Of a DNA stretch of 64,000 nucleotides, positions 23,193-35,095 are shown piece by piece; positions within the stretch are counted from its first letter, which is position 1; every line of letters begins with the position of its first letter. A program made the translations under genes and the position numbers. The notes under the pieces are model-generated. The model was not told where the DNA came from. It searched no databases and was given only the letters and a program-made list of their open reading frames with translations. Source of the DNA: Synanceia verrucosa (Eukaryota; Chordata; Actinopteri; Perciformes; Synanceiidae); the NCBI GenBank assembly GCA_029721515.1, contig CM056561.1:19202635-19266634 (forward strand), in the 5' to 3' direction.

Positions 23193-24826
23193 ACTTTTGG
23201 GAACCATACCAGAGCTGTTTGTTTTCATTTTCAATCAATTCATGTTTTTTGAGTGCATGCATCTATAAAAGTCTCAACGGAAAATCCACAGATACTTTGT
23301 TACTTTCAACCACTGCTCTTATTCTCTATGTACATCTCCGCAAGTGTTTTTCCTGAGGGGAAGATGAATTTTGAGGTACATGTACATTTTCCATTTTCAG
23401 CTACTTTATACAAATTTGTACTGTTTACTACATTTGACAAAAATAACTGGAAATTCAAGAGAGTCATGACATTATGTTCTTTACAAGTGTATGTTCACTT
23501 TTGACCACGGCTGTATTGGTCCCTTGCCGTCACGGTAATGAACCCAAAAGGTGTCCACACCCATCATTAGCTACAGAAGAAGAGGCAGTTACAAAAACAA
23601 ATGAGGAAGAAAAGTGACGACAGTGTTTATAAGAAGTAGAAAAGCCGCCGGCTTTATTTAAAATCACCCGCATGAGAACACTTTGGCTTCAGAGTAAGAG
23701 ATAACGGTGATGAAAAGAGGTGGACGGAACAAAAAGCTGTCTGCAGGCGATGTTTCGGGGAGGTGTAGTACGACGCTGGAAACGTATGAAACATGTCTTT
23801 AAGCAGCCACTTAATACAGACAGGGTCATGACATATAACATACTGTATAAACATCAACACAATGCAGAGATAAGAACCAAAAGATAATAATAAGTGATTA
23901 AAGCTGGTTCCACACAGAACGCGCAAGGCGCAGGTGCGCCAAGAGAAACCCTTTCAAAGTGTATGTGGTTGCGCCGCGCAAAGGCGCAGCGGTTCGCACT
24001 CTTGCGCGCTGCAGGAGAGATGCCAGGAACTGTACTGAAAGGAGGGAAATGTGTTGTAAAGGATGGAGGAAAGGCTGATTCTTGCCGTATAGCAATTTGG
24101 TGAGCTGTGCGACACGAGACTTGTATGAGCCGAAACTCTCCACATCCTGCCTCACCTCAAAGTGACATGTACTCAAACCCTTCTTCTTGCTTATCTCCTC
24201 CTCATTAGCCTAAATAAAGCAGGGGCTTTCCACTGTGACGTCGACAAAGACATGCTATCCTCACAAAACTGAATAGCGCTACAATTTTCTTCCACTCGAT
24301 CTGTAGCCTCACAACTTTGTCCTGCTCTGCGCACTGTGCGCCATAATTTCCGCTTTCGGTGTGAAACCAGCTTAAGAAAAAAATACGGGCTGCAAAAGCT
24401 CTGATTAATGATGGGTGGACCGAACCGTGACAGGTGTGAACCGTTACACACCTAGTGTGTTATCAAATGAGACATTTTGCACAATGAATAATTTTACTTC
24501 TGGTACTTTCAGTGCTTTTTGTACTTTGATAAGATTAAATGAAGGAATTTTACTTATATAGTATCACTAGTCATACTCATGTAATAAGAGAGTAAGCGGT
24601 TCCTTAAAAAGGTTGCTCTAAGTACTAAAAAAGCAAAAATGCTTCTGTGTTCCACAAGGGAAATACACCAAAGCTAAAACCTGCAAAACACAGAGATGTT
24701 CCCTTTCTAGGGTTTGTCCCAACAAGTTTTACCAGTTTGGCCTGTGTGCCTGAAGACATGAGGTGAAGCTGAAGCTCAGTGTCAGGGAGTTGCACTGATT
24801 CCAGAGGAAATACCAGTGTTGTCTGA
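23193..24826. other. Spacer between gid8 and slc17a9
   Basis: No host gene is seen. The middle is a 471-bp DNA transposon relic (23902-24372), whose GC-rich interior produces several overlapping open frames on both strands. The last few hundred bases should contain the slc17a9 promoter. An in-frame TGA abuts the chosen slc17a9 ATG. Confidence 0.5.
23899..24375. mobile_element. Harbinger-like non-autonomous DNA transposon
   Basis: The element runs 23902-24372. Its left end AGCTGGTTCCACAC and right end GTGTGAAACCAGCT are inverted repeats (13 of 14 match), with further similarity inward (GAACGCG against GAAAGCG). It is flanked by TAA on both sides (23899-23901 and 24373-24375), a TWA duplication as made by PIF/Harbinger elements. 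The interior is GC-richer than its surroundings. Minus-strand frames (24176-23898 and 24451-24191) hold short peptide-like fragments but no catalytic domain I can recognise. Inferred to be a defective or MITE-type copy. Confidence 0.7.
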
Positions 24827-27800
24827 ATGGCTGACAAGCACACATCAGGAGATGGCAGGAGTATCTCCAATGGTTCTTTACTGGATTGTAAAGTTTACAC
24901 AGCCAATGGTTCCACCAAAGGTGAGCACGAAGACCGAAACCTGTGGCCCAGGTGAGACTATATAACACTAATGTCAGACTGAAAATACTTACTTATGACA
25001 GGCTGTACTTGTCTGAATAACATGGTATGAGATTTAATGCATGCCAGGGTCCGCTGACTGAAACAAATATACTAATATGAACTTTATGTGCGTTTACAAG
25101 ACCTTCTTTTTAAGCCAGTGCTTTTGTCCAGACTGAAATGTCTCAACAAATACTGGATGGATTGCCATCAAAATTTGACTGTTTCCTCTTTAGTTAATGA
25201 CCAAATACCCATCAGCCACTGCTGTTCTTTGTGTTTCATGCTAATTAACAAGGCTAAACTAAGGTATTGAACTTGGTAAACATTATCTACATACTAGCAT
25301 TAACCATCATGTTAACTCACCTCTCAACAAAGGTGTTTACCCTGCTCAGTCTCTGTCTGGCACATTAAATCTGGGCAATCAATAGATCCGGTTTGCCTTC
25401 ATACTTTTAGACCGCTGGCTCGAAAATGGATCACGATGCTGTTTATGGGCACCTGTCTCCTCTACTGCGCCAGGATGGCCATGCCAGTCTGTGCCGTGTC
25501 AATGGCAGCTTCTTTCCAATGGAATAAGATTGATTCTGGGATAGTTCTGGGTGGATTCTTCTGGGGTTACTGTTTCACACAGATCCTGGGAGGACATGTC
25601 AGTGACAAGTAAGCATTTCAGCTGGAAAAACAATGCAGCATGACAATATTAATATATAATCTTTTTACTAACTTGTAACTAATTTGTTGTTATGTTAGGG
25701 TTGGAGGAGAGCGTGTCTTGTTCATCTCTGCAGCCTTGTGGTCTTTAATCACAGCTGGCACTCCTCTTCTGGCTCATTTTGGCTCTCACACGCTCGCTCT
25801 CATGGCTATGGCCAGATTCCTGATGGGACTACTGCAGGGTGAGAGTTACAATATGGAAAAAGAAAATCACATAAAGAAGTAGTTTGACATTTTGGAAAAT
25901 ATGTGTGCTCATTTACATGATAAGATCAATACCACTCTCAACATGTCTGTTCACTAAATAAGCACAGGGGGAAACAACATGCTTTTTTTTAACCTTTAAG
26001 CCCCCTGTTTCCAGGATCGATGCAAAGCTGAGCTAAACTAAGCAGCTGTTGGCTTTACTCTTTGTGTTGCATATCAACCTTTTCAAACTTCAACATAAAC
26101 ATCATAATTGGACCCTTTTGTGTTTCCTTGTGTTTTCAGTTTATACATGAGAGTGGTACCAGTTATTTCACTTAACTCTTACCAAAAGTGCGTAAGCATA
26201 TTTCCCTAAAATAGCAGAGTTCCAGTGTATCTACTGTATATGAGGAAGCTGAGTGTGTCTTATATCTTATAGGCGTTTTTTTCCCGTCTTTGGCCAGCCT
26301 TTGCTCACAACGTGTGCTCGAAGGAGAGAGAGGGTTTTTAATGAGCACCATGAACAGCGGTAGTAATCTTGGGTATGTTGTAGGCTACATACATACACAC
26401 TAATCCACTTAAACACACACCTTCTATCTTTGGTGACCCATTTGTGTTGCACTTCTCTGCTCTTCCAGAACATTGCTAGCAGGCGGGATGGGATCCCTGA
26501 TGCTGGACCAGTATGGCTGGGAAAGCATGTTCTACAGCATTGGTTTCCTGTCTGGACTCTGGGTACTCTGTGTTTGGCTGTGTTTATTAAAAGGTACAGA
26601 AACAACACAAAGCATAAGTCAGACCATAAATTGTCACTTTATTGTCCAAAAAGATCTGACCTGTTAGTCCAATTCTTTTGCTGTAATTTATTACAGAGAG
26701 ACATGATCCGTCTTGAACGGTTTGGGTTTTATGGTTTAGCACACACATTCTTGTTCACCTCATGAAGTTTAATAATTCATTTTGTTAACTCTATTAGCCG
26801 CATAGCACCATCGGCAGCTTAAGATGTTAATTAGTCCAGTATTTTAGTTCATGACTTAACAGTATAATATAATGTGCACCGTGTGATTCAGGTTCAGACA
26901 TTGTCTCCAAAAAGATGCAGACACGCAATGATCCAGAGTGGAGTTTGTCAAAAACACACTGGCTGCGTCTTTTGAAGAAGCCACCTGTTTGGTACGCAAT
27001 TTTAATCCTTCATCAGATTATTATTGAGTTTTCAGACTAACCGTATCTGTTTTTGTCATTTTCTCTCTAAGGTCAATGGTGATTAGTCACATGTGCACAT
27101 GCAGCACTTTCTACACGCTTTTGTCATGGTTACCAACATACTTCAAAGAATCTTTTCCACAGGCCATGGTATTTATTTTGTCCCCCACTTATTGCAACTT
27201 TTTTTTTTTTTTTGTTTTATAAAATTTAGATTGTTCTTCTTTATTTAAACACCAACCTGTCTATCCTTGCAGGCATCAGTGTATAATGTAATTCCATGGC
27301 TTGTTGCAATTCCATCAGCACCTGTTGGGGCATATATATCAGATTTAATCACCAAACAAGGTATTTAAATATACGTATTACAATTATTTTACTGTTATGT
27401 GTGTCTGAGGTCAGTTACTGTGCCTCTAATTTAAACACGTAATGATTAAAATGTTTACACCTTGTGCTTTTTTCTGTAGGATATGGTAAATTATTTGTGA
27501 GAAAGACAATGCAGGTGAGTGTGAACCACAGTCGTGTTTTTGAGTGGTAGAGTGTGTCTGTTTTCAAGGAAAGGTTTGTCCCAACTAGCTGCAGAATGGA
27601 ATGTGTGTGTGCACCGCCAACATGTTATTACAAGCTCCTCAAAGGCAAACGGTGTGCAAGTATTGTGAATCACTGCTATAATTTGGGTTACATGTCTGCT
27701 TCTCTAGAGGAAAATGAGCTGTATATGGAATCATCTTAGTCAGGGTACACACACTGTCTCACTGATATTGCTGTCTAAATGAAAAGCCTGACTTAAGGTT

Positions 27801-29173
27801 CATGATGTAAACAAATCAGACACTCAGACTAAGTTTTTACCTCTTTTTAGTTTGAATGAATACAAATCCAAATGAAAACAAGAGTGACAGCCAGTTGCAT
27901 TTACTTTTCATGAATTGTGTCTTTTTCTGTAAATGTCTCATCTGCATGTCTCACCCTCATTAGTTCATTGCCATGGGCGTATCAAGTATGTTTATTATAC
28001 CACTCTCTGGAGCTGTCACGTTTCCCTCTGCTGTGATTTACGTCTCTGCATCCATTGGTCTATCAACCTTCACCGCCTGGTATGTCACTGTTACATTCTG
28101 TTCAATTCATATGTGAGTTTGATTGAAAGATTAAGATAAGCCATATTTGATAAGATTATACTGGTGTTTTTAGCAAATTTTCACGAAAAGACCAAAACTG
28201 ATCATTTGTACTCAGTGTCTCTAAACACTTCTGCTTTCTTTTATTCTTGCACCACGTTATGCAGTTGATTCAAAATGCTTTACAGCACAGAGAAACTAGT
28301 AGAACTACTGTTAAGTGGACAAAAGCCAGGAGGTTTAACAATCTGTACAGAACACAACACCCTCTTTTTAACATTAATGTCTTTATATTTTAACATTATT
28401 CAAAAAGGAGCAAATAGCACATTTGTTAGGGACTATTTCCAGCAGATTAATACTAATTAGGTGCTTCAGGAAGTACAGCAGCATGGTGTGGGACTGACTT
28501 AAGTGCAATGATGTGGCACAGACAACAAATGATTACGGTCTCTTCATGGGATTTGCTGATAATAATAAAAATGTAGAATATCATCAGACTTATTCTTCTC
28601 ATCCAGTCATTTCTTTATAGAGTTGTAACCTGGTAAAACAGTTATCCGTTATTTTCAGTGTGCTCTAGATTCTGCTGCAGATGTAATGAGTTTCAACATG
28701 TTTCAGTGGCGTGGCAGTGAATCTGCAGGACCTCAGCCCGTCATGTGCTGGTGCCCTCTATGGTAAACTGTCCACATTTCATTTTCAGAAAAGTCATCCA
28801 ACTTTTATTTGCTAATGATTTTTTTCCTTTTCTGCTACAGGGTTTATGAATATGTTGGGTGCTTTCATGGGTATGTGTCCTAAGTTTTGTTTTTTTTTTT
28901 GCAGTACTTGGGAAATTTCTGCTAACTATCTGGAATTTTAAAAAATGCAAACCTTACCTCAGGCACTGATCTGAAATACGTCTTGTCCTTTTTGTGTGTT
29001 TTTCAGGACTGGTGTTGGTCTCTGTGTCCGGTTACCTGATAGAGGTCACGATGACGTGGACCTACGTGTTTTCACTCATTGCTTTTGTAAATGCCACAGG
29101 CCTTGGGATTTTCCTCATCTTTGGAGATGTTCGTCGTGTCGACCTGGAAGAGTATAAAGAGTTTGTGATTTGA
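24827..29173 (+). CDS. slc17a9: Vesicular nucleotide transporter (VNUT), SLC17 family member 9
   Basis: Loads ATP and other nucleotides into secretory and synaptic vesicles using the membrane potential of the vesicle. Thirteen coding exons: 24827-24951, 25411-25608, 25699-25838, 26273-26372, 26469-26593, 26892-26991, 27072-27168, 27273-27360, 27480-27514, 27964-28079, 28707-28762, 28841-28870 and 29007-29173. All phases agree, giving 458 residues (human about 436). Exon 1 encodes a hydrophilic N-terminus starting MADKHTSGDG. Major-facilitator segments follow, with family phrases GTCLLYCAR, GGFFWGYCFTQILGGH, VIPWLVAIPSA, NLQDLSPSCAGALYG and DVRRVDLEE. About twelve membrane helices are visible. 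Exon 1 has an earlier donor at 24920/24921, but only the later one at 24951/24952 keeps the frame. Confidence 0.95.
25885..26222. repeat. Dispersed teleost repeat in slc17a9 intron 3
   Basis: The phrases TTTGACATTTTGGAAAATAT, CCACTCTCAACATG, CAAAGCTGAGCTAA and GAGAGTGGTACCAGTTATTT belong to a repeat common in fish genomes. Related fragments lie at about 44095-44165 and 59440-59475 in this window. Family name not assigned. Confidence 0.5.
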
Positions 29174-29302
29174 CCCATCCGTCTTGTGACAAATACCAGG
29201 CAGTCTGTATCTGATTTGTTTTTTTTTAAATTATATTTATGTATTTATCTCCCTCACATGTTATAAACATTACAGCTGAAGCTGGCTGTGAATGCAAACT
29301 CA

Positions 29303-29308
29303 AATAAA
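29303..29308 (+). terminator. Polyadenylation signal of slc17a9
   Basis: AATAAA about 130 bases after the stop codon, with A-rich sequence after it. This gives a very short 3' untranslated region. Confidence 0.6.
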
Positions 29309-32218
29309 AAATAAAAAACACATCACAATGTAGTAATGATTGATAATAACAGTTTTGGTGGGTATTCAGCTCTGTTTTATTTGTCAGTGTTGTGAATCAC
29401 ATTTTTATTGATCATAAATGTTTGTAAAAATGCTGCAAACAAAGGAAAGAACTTCACGATGGCATTATTGTTATATTTTTAGATATTTGTTCTGTTGTGT
29501 TTACTGTGTCTACAAGTCATTCTGGATTATTTCTACACAGCAGTGTTTACATTAATGATGACCACATGCAAAGAATGCAGCAAGAGATGACTTGCACTAA
29601 TTTATTGTTATTTACTAATTTAAGAATAATTTAGGCCTCTATTCTCTTTGGTACCTCAAAAGATTTTTTTGTAGTTCCCCCCAAATCTGTACCTCATTAT
29701 AATCCTGTTTCTGAGCTCTGCAGGCTTTTCCTCTGACCTCATGGACTCTCCTTTGCTCTGCTTTGTGTCGTCAGCTGTGAGACTTTATGTGTGACACCTG
29801 TGTCTTGTTTCCAATCATGTCCAATCAGTTGAATGCAGCACAGGTGGGCTCCAAGCAGCACTTAAAAACATCTCAAAACCTGAGCTAAATGTCAATATTC
29901 AGAGTCTGAATATTTCAGTTTTCCCAATTTGTCTTTCCCAGTTTTTGTTATTATGGGGTATTGAGTGTAAATCATTTTTATCTTGTATACAGTGTTAATT
30001 TTCATACTATGTTTTCATAAAAAGGTAAAAAATGACAAGAAAATGGTCAAATAATTAAAGAAAAATTCACATGTGGGAGAACTTATCTTGGACTCCCTCT
30101 AGTGGTTTGAGCTACAATGTCCACAGAGGCTCTTCACCAATACTTAATGCATATTGTTCTTTACTGTTTAGTCAGATTGTTGTTGAAAATGGACACAAAG
30201 TGTAAATATTTTTTTTTCTTTTTTTTTTTTTAACTTAACTTGGGTCTCAGACCATTTAAACATTCATTAAAGCTCATTCATGTAGCCCAAAAAAAATCTG
30301 GTCACCTACCTAAATGTAACAGGACTGCATTTAATGTTATTAAATTAATTAATTACAGCTGTGTTTATCCTGTAATGATGTGTCAAATTAGCTGCTATGA
30401 AAAAAGGGCCAACTTAGGGTAATTACTATGACAACCAGGCTACTGTAATTTGTTGCATCCCCCCAACTTCTGGGCTGGTTAAATCAATTAGTTCATTAAA
30501 ATTCTGTAAATTGGCAACATTCTTGTGAGAAAATTCTTTCACATACAACATTGTAGGCACACAATTTCTCCCACCGCCACTCCCCCTCCATGTACGTGTT
30601 CTAGCAGGTATGTGACAAAAGGTTACCACATCTTGCTGAAATGATAATGAGGACGTTGTACAGCCAGTTTCATCTTCTACAGTCTAAGGAGTTGTAGTAT
30701 CTATTACCCAGTGTTTGTAGGAGGGCAGGGCAGCCTGTTTCAAATTCAATAAAATTATTCTTCTCGCTAAGTGGGTGACAAAAACAATGCCATCAGGAAG
30801 AAAATCATCCTCACACTGAATACCAAATGGTCTTTTAAATATCTTGGAAGATGGAAATTTTTAAAGTTTCACAATCAACACAGAGCCAGAGATGTCATCT
30901 ATTCCATCCATCCATCCATCCATCACCTACCACTTATCCTCATAGGGTCGCAGGGGGGCTGGAGCCTATCCCATCTGTCTTAGGGCAGAAGGCAGGGTAC
31001 ACCCTGGACAAGTCTCCACCTCATCACAGGACACAGAGACAGACAAACACTCACACTCACATTCACACCTACGGTCAATTTAAATTGGCCAATTAACCTA
31101 ATCCACATGCATGTTTTTGGATGGTGGGAGGAAGCCGGAGTACCTGGAGAGAACCCACGCAGACACGGGGAGAACATGCAAACTCCACACAGAAAGGCCC
31201 CGGGCCCGGGATTTGAACCCGGTTCCTTCTTGCTGTGAGGCGACAGTGCTCTATTCCATCCATCCCTCCGCTTTATCAAAACCTGTATCCCCTAGAAACT
31301 AAGGTAACAACCACGTGTTGTAATCTAGCTATAAAAGAAAAACACCATCTGATGTAACCTAATCTAGGCCTAATAATTGTTTTCACATAGGCTAAGTGTG
31401 TTAAAGCTGAGATGTGAAACACATAAAGTGACCTCTGACCCCAAATCTGAACATTTCAGCATCAATAGGCCTATTTTTCAGCAGCGCCTTGGGGAGTGAG
31501 ATGTCATGAATGTGACAATTGACCTTAAACACAGAGTAAACACATTTTACTGTCGGCCCATGTCAACAGTTATGGTACAGAAATGATCATCAGATGGAGG
31601 AAAGGGGAAAACAAAGGTCATATTGGAGGTCCGGTCAGCAGCAGCGCAGTGACGGAAAAACTGCACCACAGCCAGCAGCAGATCCGCCACATTAACGGGT
31701 CTGACAGACGGTTTAACCGACGTCTCATAGCGGAGACAGACTACGTCATGACGTTACAGCTTCAACCTATGAGGACCACGGACACGCAACCAGGACGGAG
31801 AGGATTAATGTAGAGAAATGTCTCACTAGGAAATAGATTTTAAAAAAAAGCAGTACCATGTCGGGTATTTCAGCTGCAGGTGTGTCTGGACTGAAGCGAG
31901 TCTTCATCTCTCAGTCTGACCGGACATCAGCAGCGGGCCTGGCCGTCCGCCTCACCGATGCTCGGTATTGTTTGGCCCGCTTCATCTCCATCTCCATCTC
32001 TTCAGAGATTATAAGGCAGGGATGTTTCCACCGAGGAGCGTCAGCCGCAGATCTGGATATCAGATTCAGCTGGTGGTGCAGGAATGAAAAGCAGGCAGCT
32101 GCTGGAGGAAGAGGACAGTTCATTATTAAAAATGCGGAGGAGCCTCAGTGGGTGATTATATGAATGACAAGAAAAAGAACAAGTATTATTTCATGCTGAC
32201 TGAGCTACATTGGTACAT
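29309..32218. other. Spacer between slc17a9 and mir-124
   Basis: No coding gene is recognised. It holds a dispersed repeat (30899-31265). A GC-richer stretch at about 31.58-32.16 kb has two plus-strand open frames (31583-31813 and 31858-32163) without known relatives. Because it lies just upstream of the mir-124 hairpin on the same strand, it may be part of the primary microRNA transcript or its promoter. In human BHLHE23 lies in this interval; I see no bHLH coding sequence here. Confidence 0.45.
30899..31265 (+). repeat. Common teleost interspersed repeat, copy B
   Basis: Same family and orientation as 4821-5144, with an intact right part including GGGAGAACATGCAAACTCCA, CACAGAAAGGCCCCGGGCC and GATTTGAACCCGGTTCC. 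The 15-base phrase CTATTCCATCCATCC occurs at both ends (30899-30913 and 31251-31265), which looks like a target-site duplication, although part of it is the CATC simple repeat. Minus-strand open frame 31279-30980 is an artefact of this repeat. Confidence 0.8.
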
Positions 32219-32252
32219 CATATATATATATGTGTGTGTGTGTGTGTGCGCG
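32219..32252. repeat. (TA)n(TG)n(CG)n compound microsatellite
   Basis: A short alternating purine-pyrimidine run TATATA-TGTGTG-CGCGCG about 50 bases upstream of the mir-124 hairpin. Alternating runs of this kind can adopt Z-DNA; that is only a possibility here. Confidence 0.85.
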
Positions 32253-32290
32253 CGCTCTTAAAGCTCCAACTTTCCTCGGAAAAGGACAGG

Positions 32291-32371
32291 ATTGCCGCTC
32301 CTCGTGTTCACGGCGGACCTTGATTTATTAGCCATACAATTAAGGCACGCGGTGAATGCCAAGAGAGGAAT
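32291..32371 (+). ncRNA. mir124: mir-124 precursor
   Basis: Neuron-enriched microRNA that represses non-neuronal transcripts. The mature 3p sequence TAAGGCACGCGGTGAATGCC is present without change at 32341-32360. The 5p arm lies at 32303-32324. The terminal loop is TTATTAGCCATACAAT, close to the conserved mir-124 loop, and the flanks pair roughly (CTCCTCG against GAGAGG). Compared with the usual 5p arm (TTCACAGCGG) this copy reads TTCACGGCGG. The changed base sits opposite a G, so it replaces one mismatch with another. The place between slc17a9 and ythdf1 equals that of human MIR124-3, making this the orthologue of that copy. Confidence 0.97.
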
Positions 32372-32424
32372 CCCTCTGTGCACAGCCCTGCATCATTCAT
32401 GAGGATGGAGAGATTTAAAACATC

Positions 32425-32427
<3 letters not shown>

Positions 32428-32464
<37 letters not shown>
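32428..32464. repeat. (AG)18 microsatellite
   Basis: Uninterrupted AG run of 37 bases about 60 bases downstream of the mir-124 hairpin. Confidence 0.95.
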
Positions 32465-32468
<4 letters not shown>

Positions 32469-33600
32469 TGCCTGTGCTCACAGGAACAAAGACTGTCTGT
32501 CCTCTGTCCTTATGACCAACATTTAACCAAACTACATTGTTTTTCTTGTAGATTTTGCACTTGTAAGTTTTCCACACACACTCATACTGTCACACAGATC
32601 ACATTATGGTGTAGAACTCATATTTTAGGATTGCAATTGATTAGGGCTGCAATGGTTAAATAATAAAAGAGCAGATTAATCAATGACGAATATTATTGTT
32701 AGCTGCAGCTCCAACTTTCTATAATGTCTTGTTTTGTCAGATCCCTAAATATTCAGTGTAGTGATTAAGAAAGAGAAAAGCACAATCTCCTCAGTAACAG
32801 AAGAGTTTTGCATTTAGCAATACAGTTTGTGACGCAGATGATGGGTATATGGATTGTCACAACTACCAGCTCAGGGTCAACATGTCAACTACGCCTCCAC
32901 CAGCTTGATTCAGCAGTAACGCCTGAATACCACCTACTGGACTGTAAAGGTTTGTGTTGACCTGAAGGATGAAGTTCTTTATGAGTAAATCCTCCTACTT
33001 CTTAAACTAAATAAGCACATTCAGTTTGGTTTTTGAACATTTCTTAAATAAAGGATGTGAAAACCTCCCCATCACTGCTTCTTTATAAAGCTACTGAAAA
33101 GTGAGACCTTCATCCCAACGACTGACTGACTCTAAATGCACAGTTCCCATCCAAGGTAAAATGCTGTTTAAATCTCATCAACGTCATCATGATTTTTTGC
33201 ACCTTTGTTCCCTTTAAACATCTTTTTAAAGTTCATGGGGTGTCTAAACAGGTGTCGGAATTTAAAGCATGGGCATATTCCATATTTTTTGTTAACAAAT
33301 CCCAGGAAAAGACCAAAACCAACAATAAAAAAAATCCAAATATCAAGTAAACATATATCCTGAATCCTGACACATATTTCTCTGTGCCAAAGTGCTCCTT
33401 TGTTATCCAAAACTTAAAATCACATTGAACCCTACACGCACGTTTCATAAAGGAATCAATAGAGAGCCTGTATTAAGAAGTGTCCTGATGTTTAAAAATG
33501 GATGCCCTTATTTAAATCAAGGATGTCATATATTGTACAGACAATAATATTATTAAAATGTATTTCATCGTGCACATAATTCTCATCATAAGAAAAACCC
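32465..33600. other. Spacer between mir-124 and ythdf1 3' end
   Basis: AT-rich, no gene recognised. The two overlapping minus-strand open frames around 33168-33448 show hydrophobic residues but no family signature and no splice context. Confidence 0.45.
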
Positions 33601-35095
33601 ACAGGGAACATATAAGTATAGCTTTAATAATGGACATGATCAAATCTAAGAATGTGAATGTGACCTCTGATACAATGGATATTTAATTCAGGGGTGACTT
33701 TAAAACATTTTTTTGCATAAATTTTCTATCCAATACCAGTAATATAACTCTGATTGCTCCACAATCGTACTCCCTCTCTTTTCGTTCACACTAGCATACA
33801 CACAATACAGCAAGCAAGTTAAAAAAAGAAAAAAAAGAAAAAAAAAAAGTCACAAACATATACCATATAGGCTAGTCTCTGGGATTTCATACACTTGACA
33901 ATAAATCAGTTAAGTATAATTGCTACAGTTAAACATTTCGAGGCGATCTCAGTTAGAAATGCCAGTACATTAAAGCTTACATTTTCTGAGGATGAAGTGT
34001 GACAGGTTATAGCGATGAAAATGATGCAGAGATTATAATTCTGTTAAGAAAGAACGAGAAAAAGAAGGAAGAAAAAAACTAAACAAAATGACAGGCCTGG
34101 CTTGAATTTTAAAAGTAGTACATGCTACATTTCGTCCAGAATTTCATAATCAGTTAGAGCAGAGAAATAATAAACTTCACTGGAACAAGGAGATAAGACA
34201 GAAAGCAAATTCTGTTTGATAAAAACCTGAATTCTTACAGTATATTTGTATTTCATCCTCTGAATAAGAAAGAGAGGGGCCTTCCTTTTAGAGTGTTTGA
34301 TCTCTATTCATCTTTTCCCTGAATCTCCAGCTGAAAAATTTTGAGGTACATTTCTGGGGGAAAAAAAAGTCATTTAGCGTTGAAAAGAAACGTTAAGGCT
34401 CCGCTTAAGGAAAAACAACATCCCACACACTCTCCTAATATGTTGTAAGCCAGGTGATACATTATTCAAAAAAAAATTCCTAATATTTAAGCTTCCTAAC
34501 GTCAAAACCTTGCACAAATATGTCTACGCATACAGACACTCTCAGTGTACACATTCCCCCACCAAAGAAAAACACCCCGACATGAAAAAATGGGCTTTAT
34601 AGAAGTTATTTTTTTCCTTCCTGACAATATAAAACACAACTGGCCACAGACAGCAGACATTTGTCAATAAAGTGTTGTTCACTCGTTAAGATTAACCAAT
34701 ACAAGCACTTAACATTTCTCCAACACACAAACCACAAAGTGAACAGTCACTGAATATCAGCAGCATGTTGTCAAGAGACTTTCAAAAAACAGACGTGCAG
34801 ATATTTGTTACTTATATTAAGTTAAGAATGCAAGTTTGGGGGGTAGAGATAGAGATTTGTAAGGCTAAAAAAATACAGGAAAAAAACGAGAAAATATATA
34901 TTGAAGCGATTTGACTGGTGGAGCTAGCGTCATCCCTGCACGCATCTTACAGACTGGGAGCCAGGAGCATTGAGGGTCAAAAGTTTGGCCGTGGACAAAA
35001 GTCAACAGAATTAAATACAAAAAAAAATATTAGTTTTCAATTTCTGTCCTTGTGTTTCCTTTTTAAATCTAAATTTCGTGACAGCCAGCTTCTGT
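33601..35095 (-). other. Probable ythdf1 3' untranslated region
   Basis: AT-rich sequence downstream of the ythdf1 stop codon, with long A-rich runs and no reading frame of note. No plain AATAAA on the minus strand was found close to the stop. A TTTAAT (ATTAAA on the minus strand) lies near 33620, so the end given here is a guess. Confidence 0.35.
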
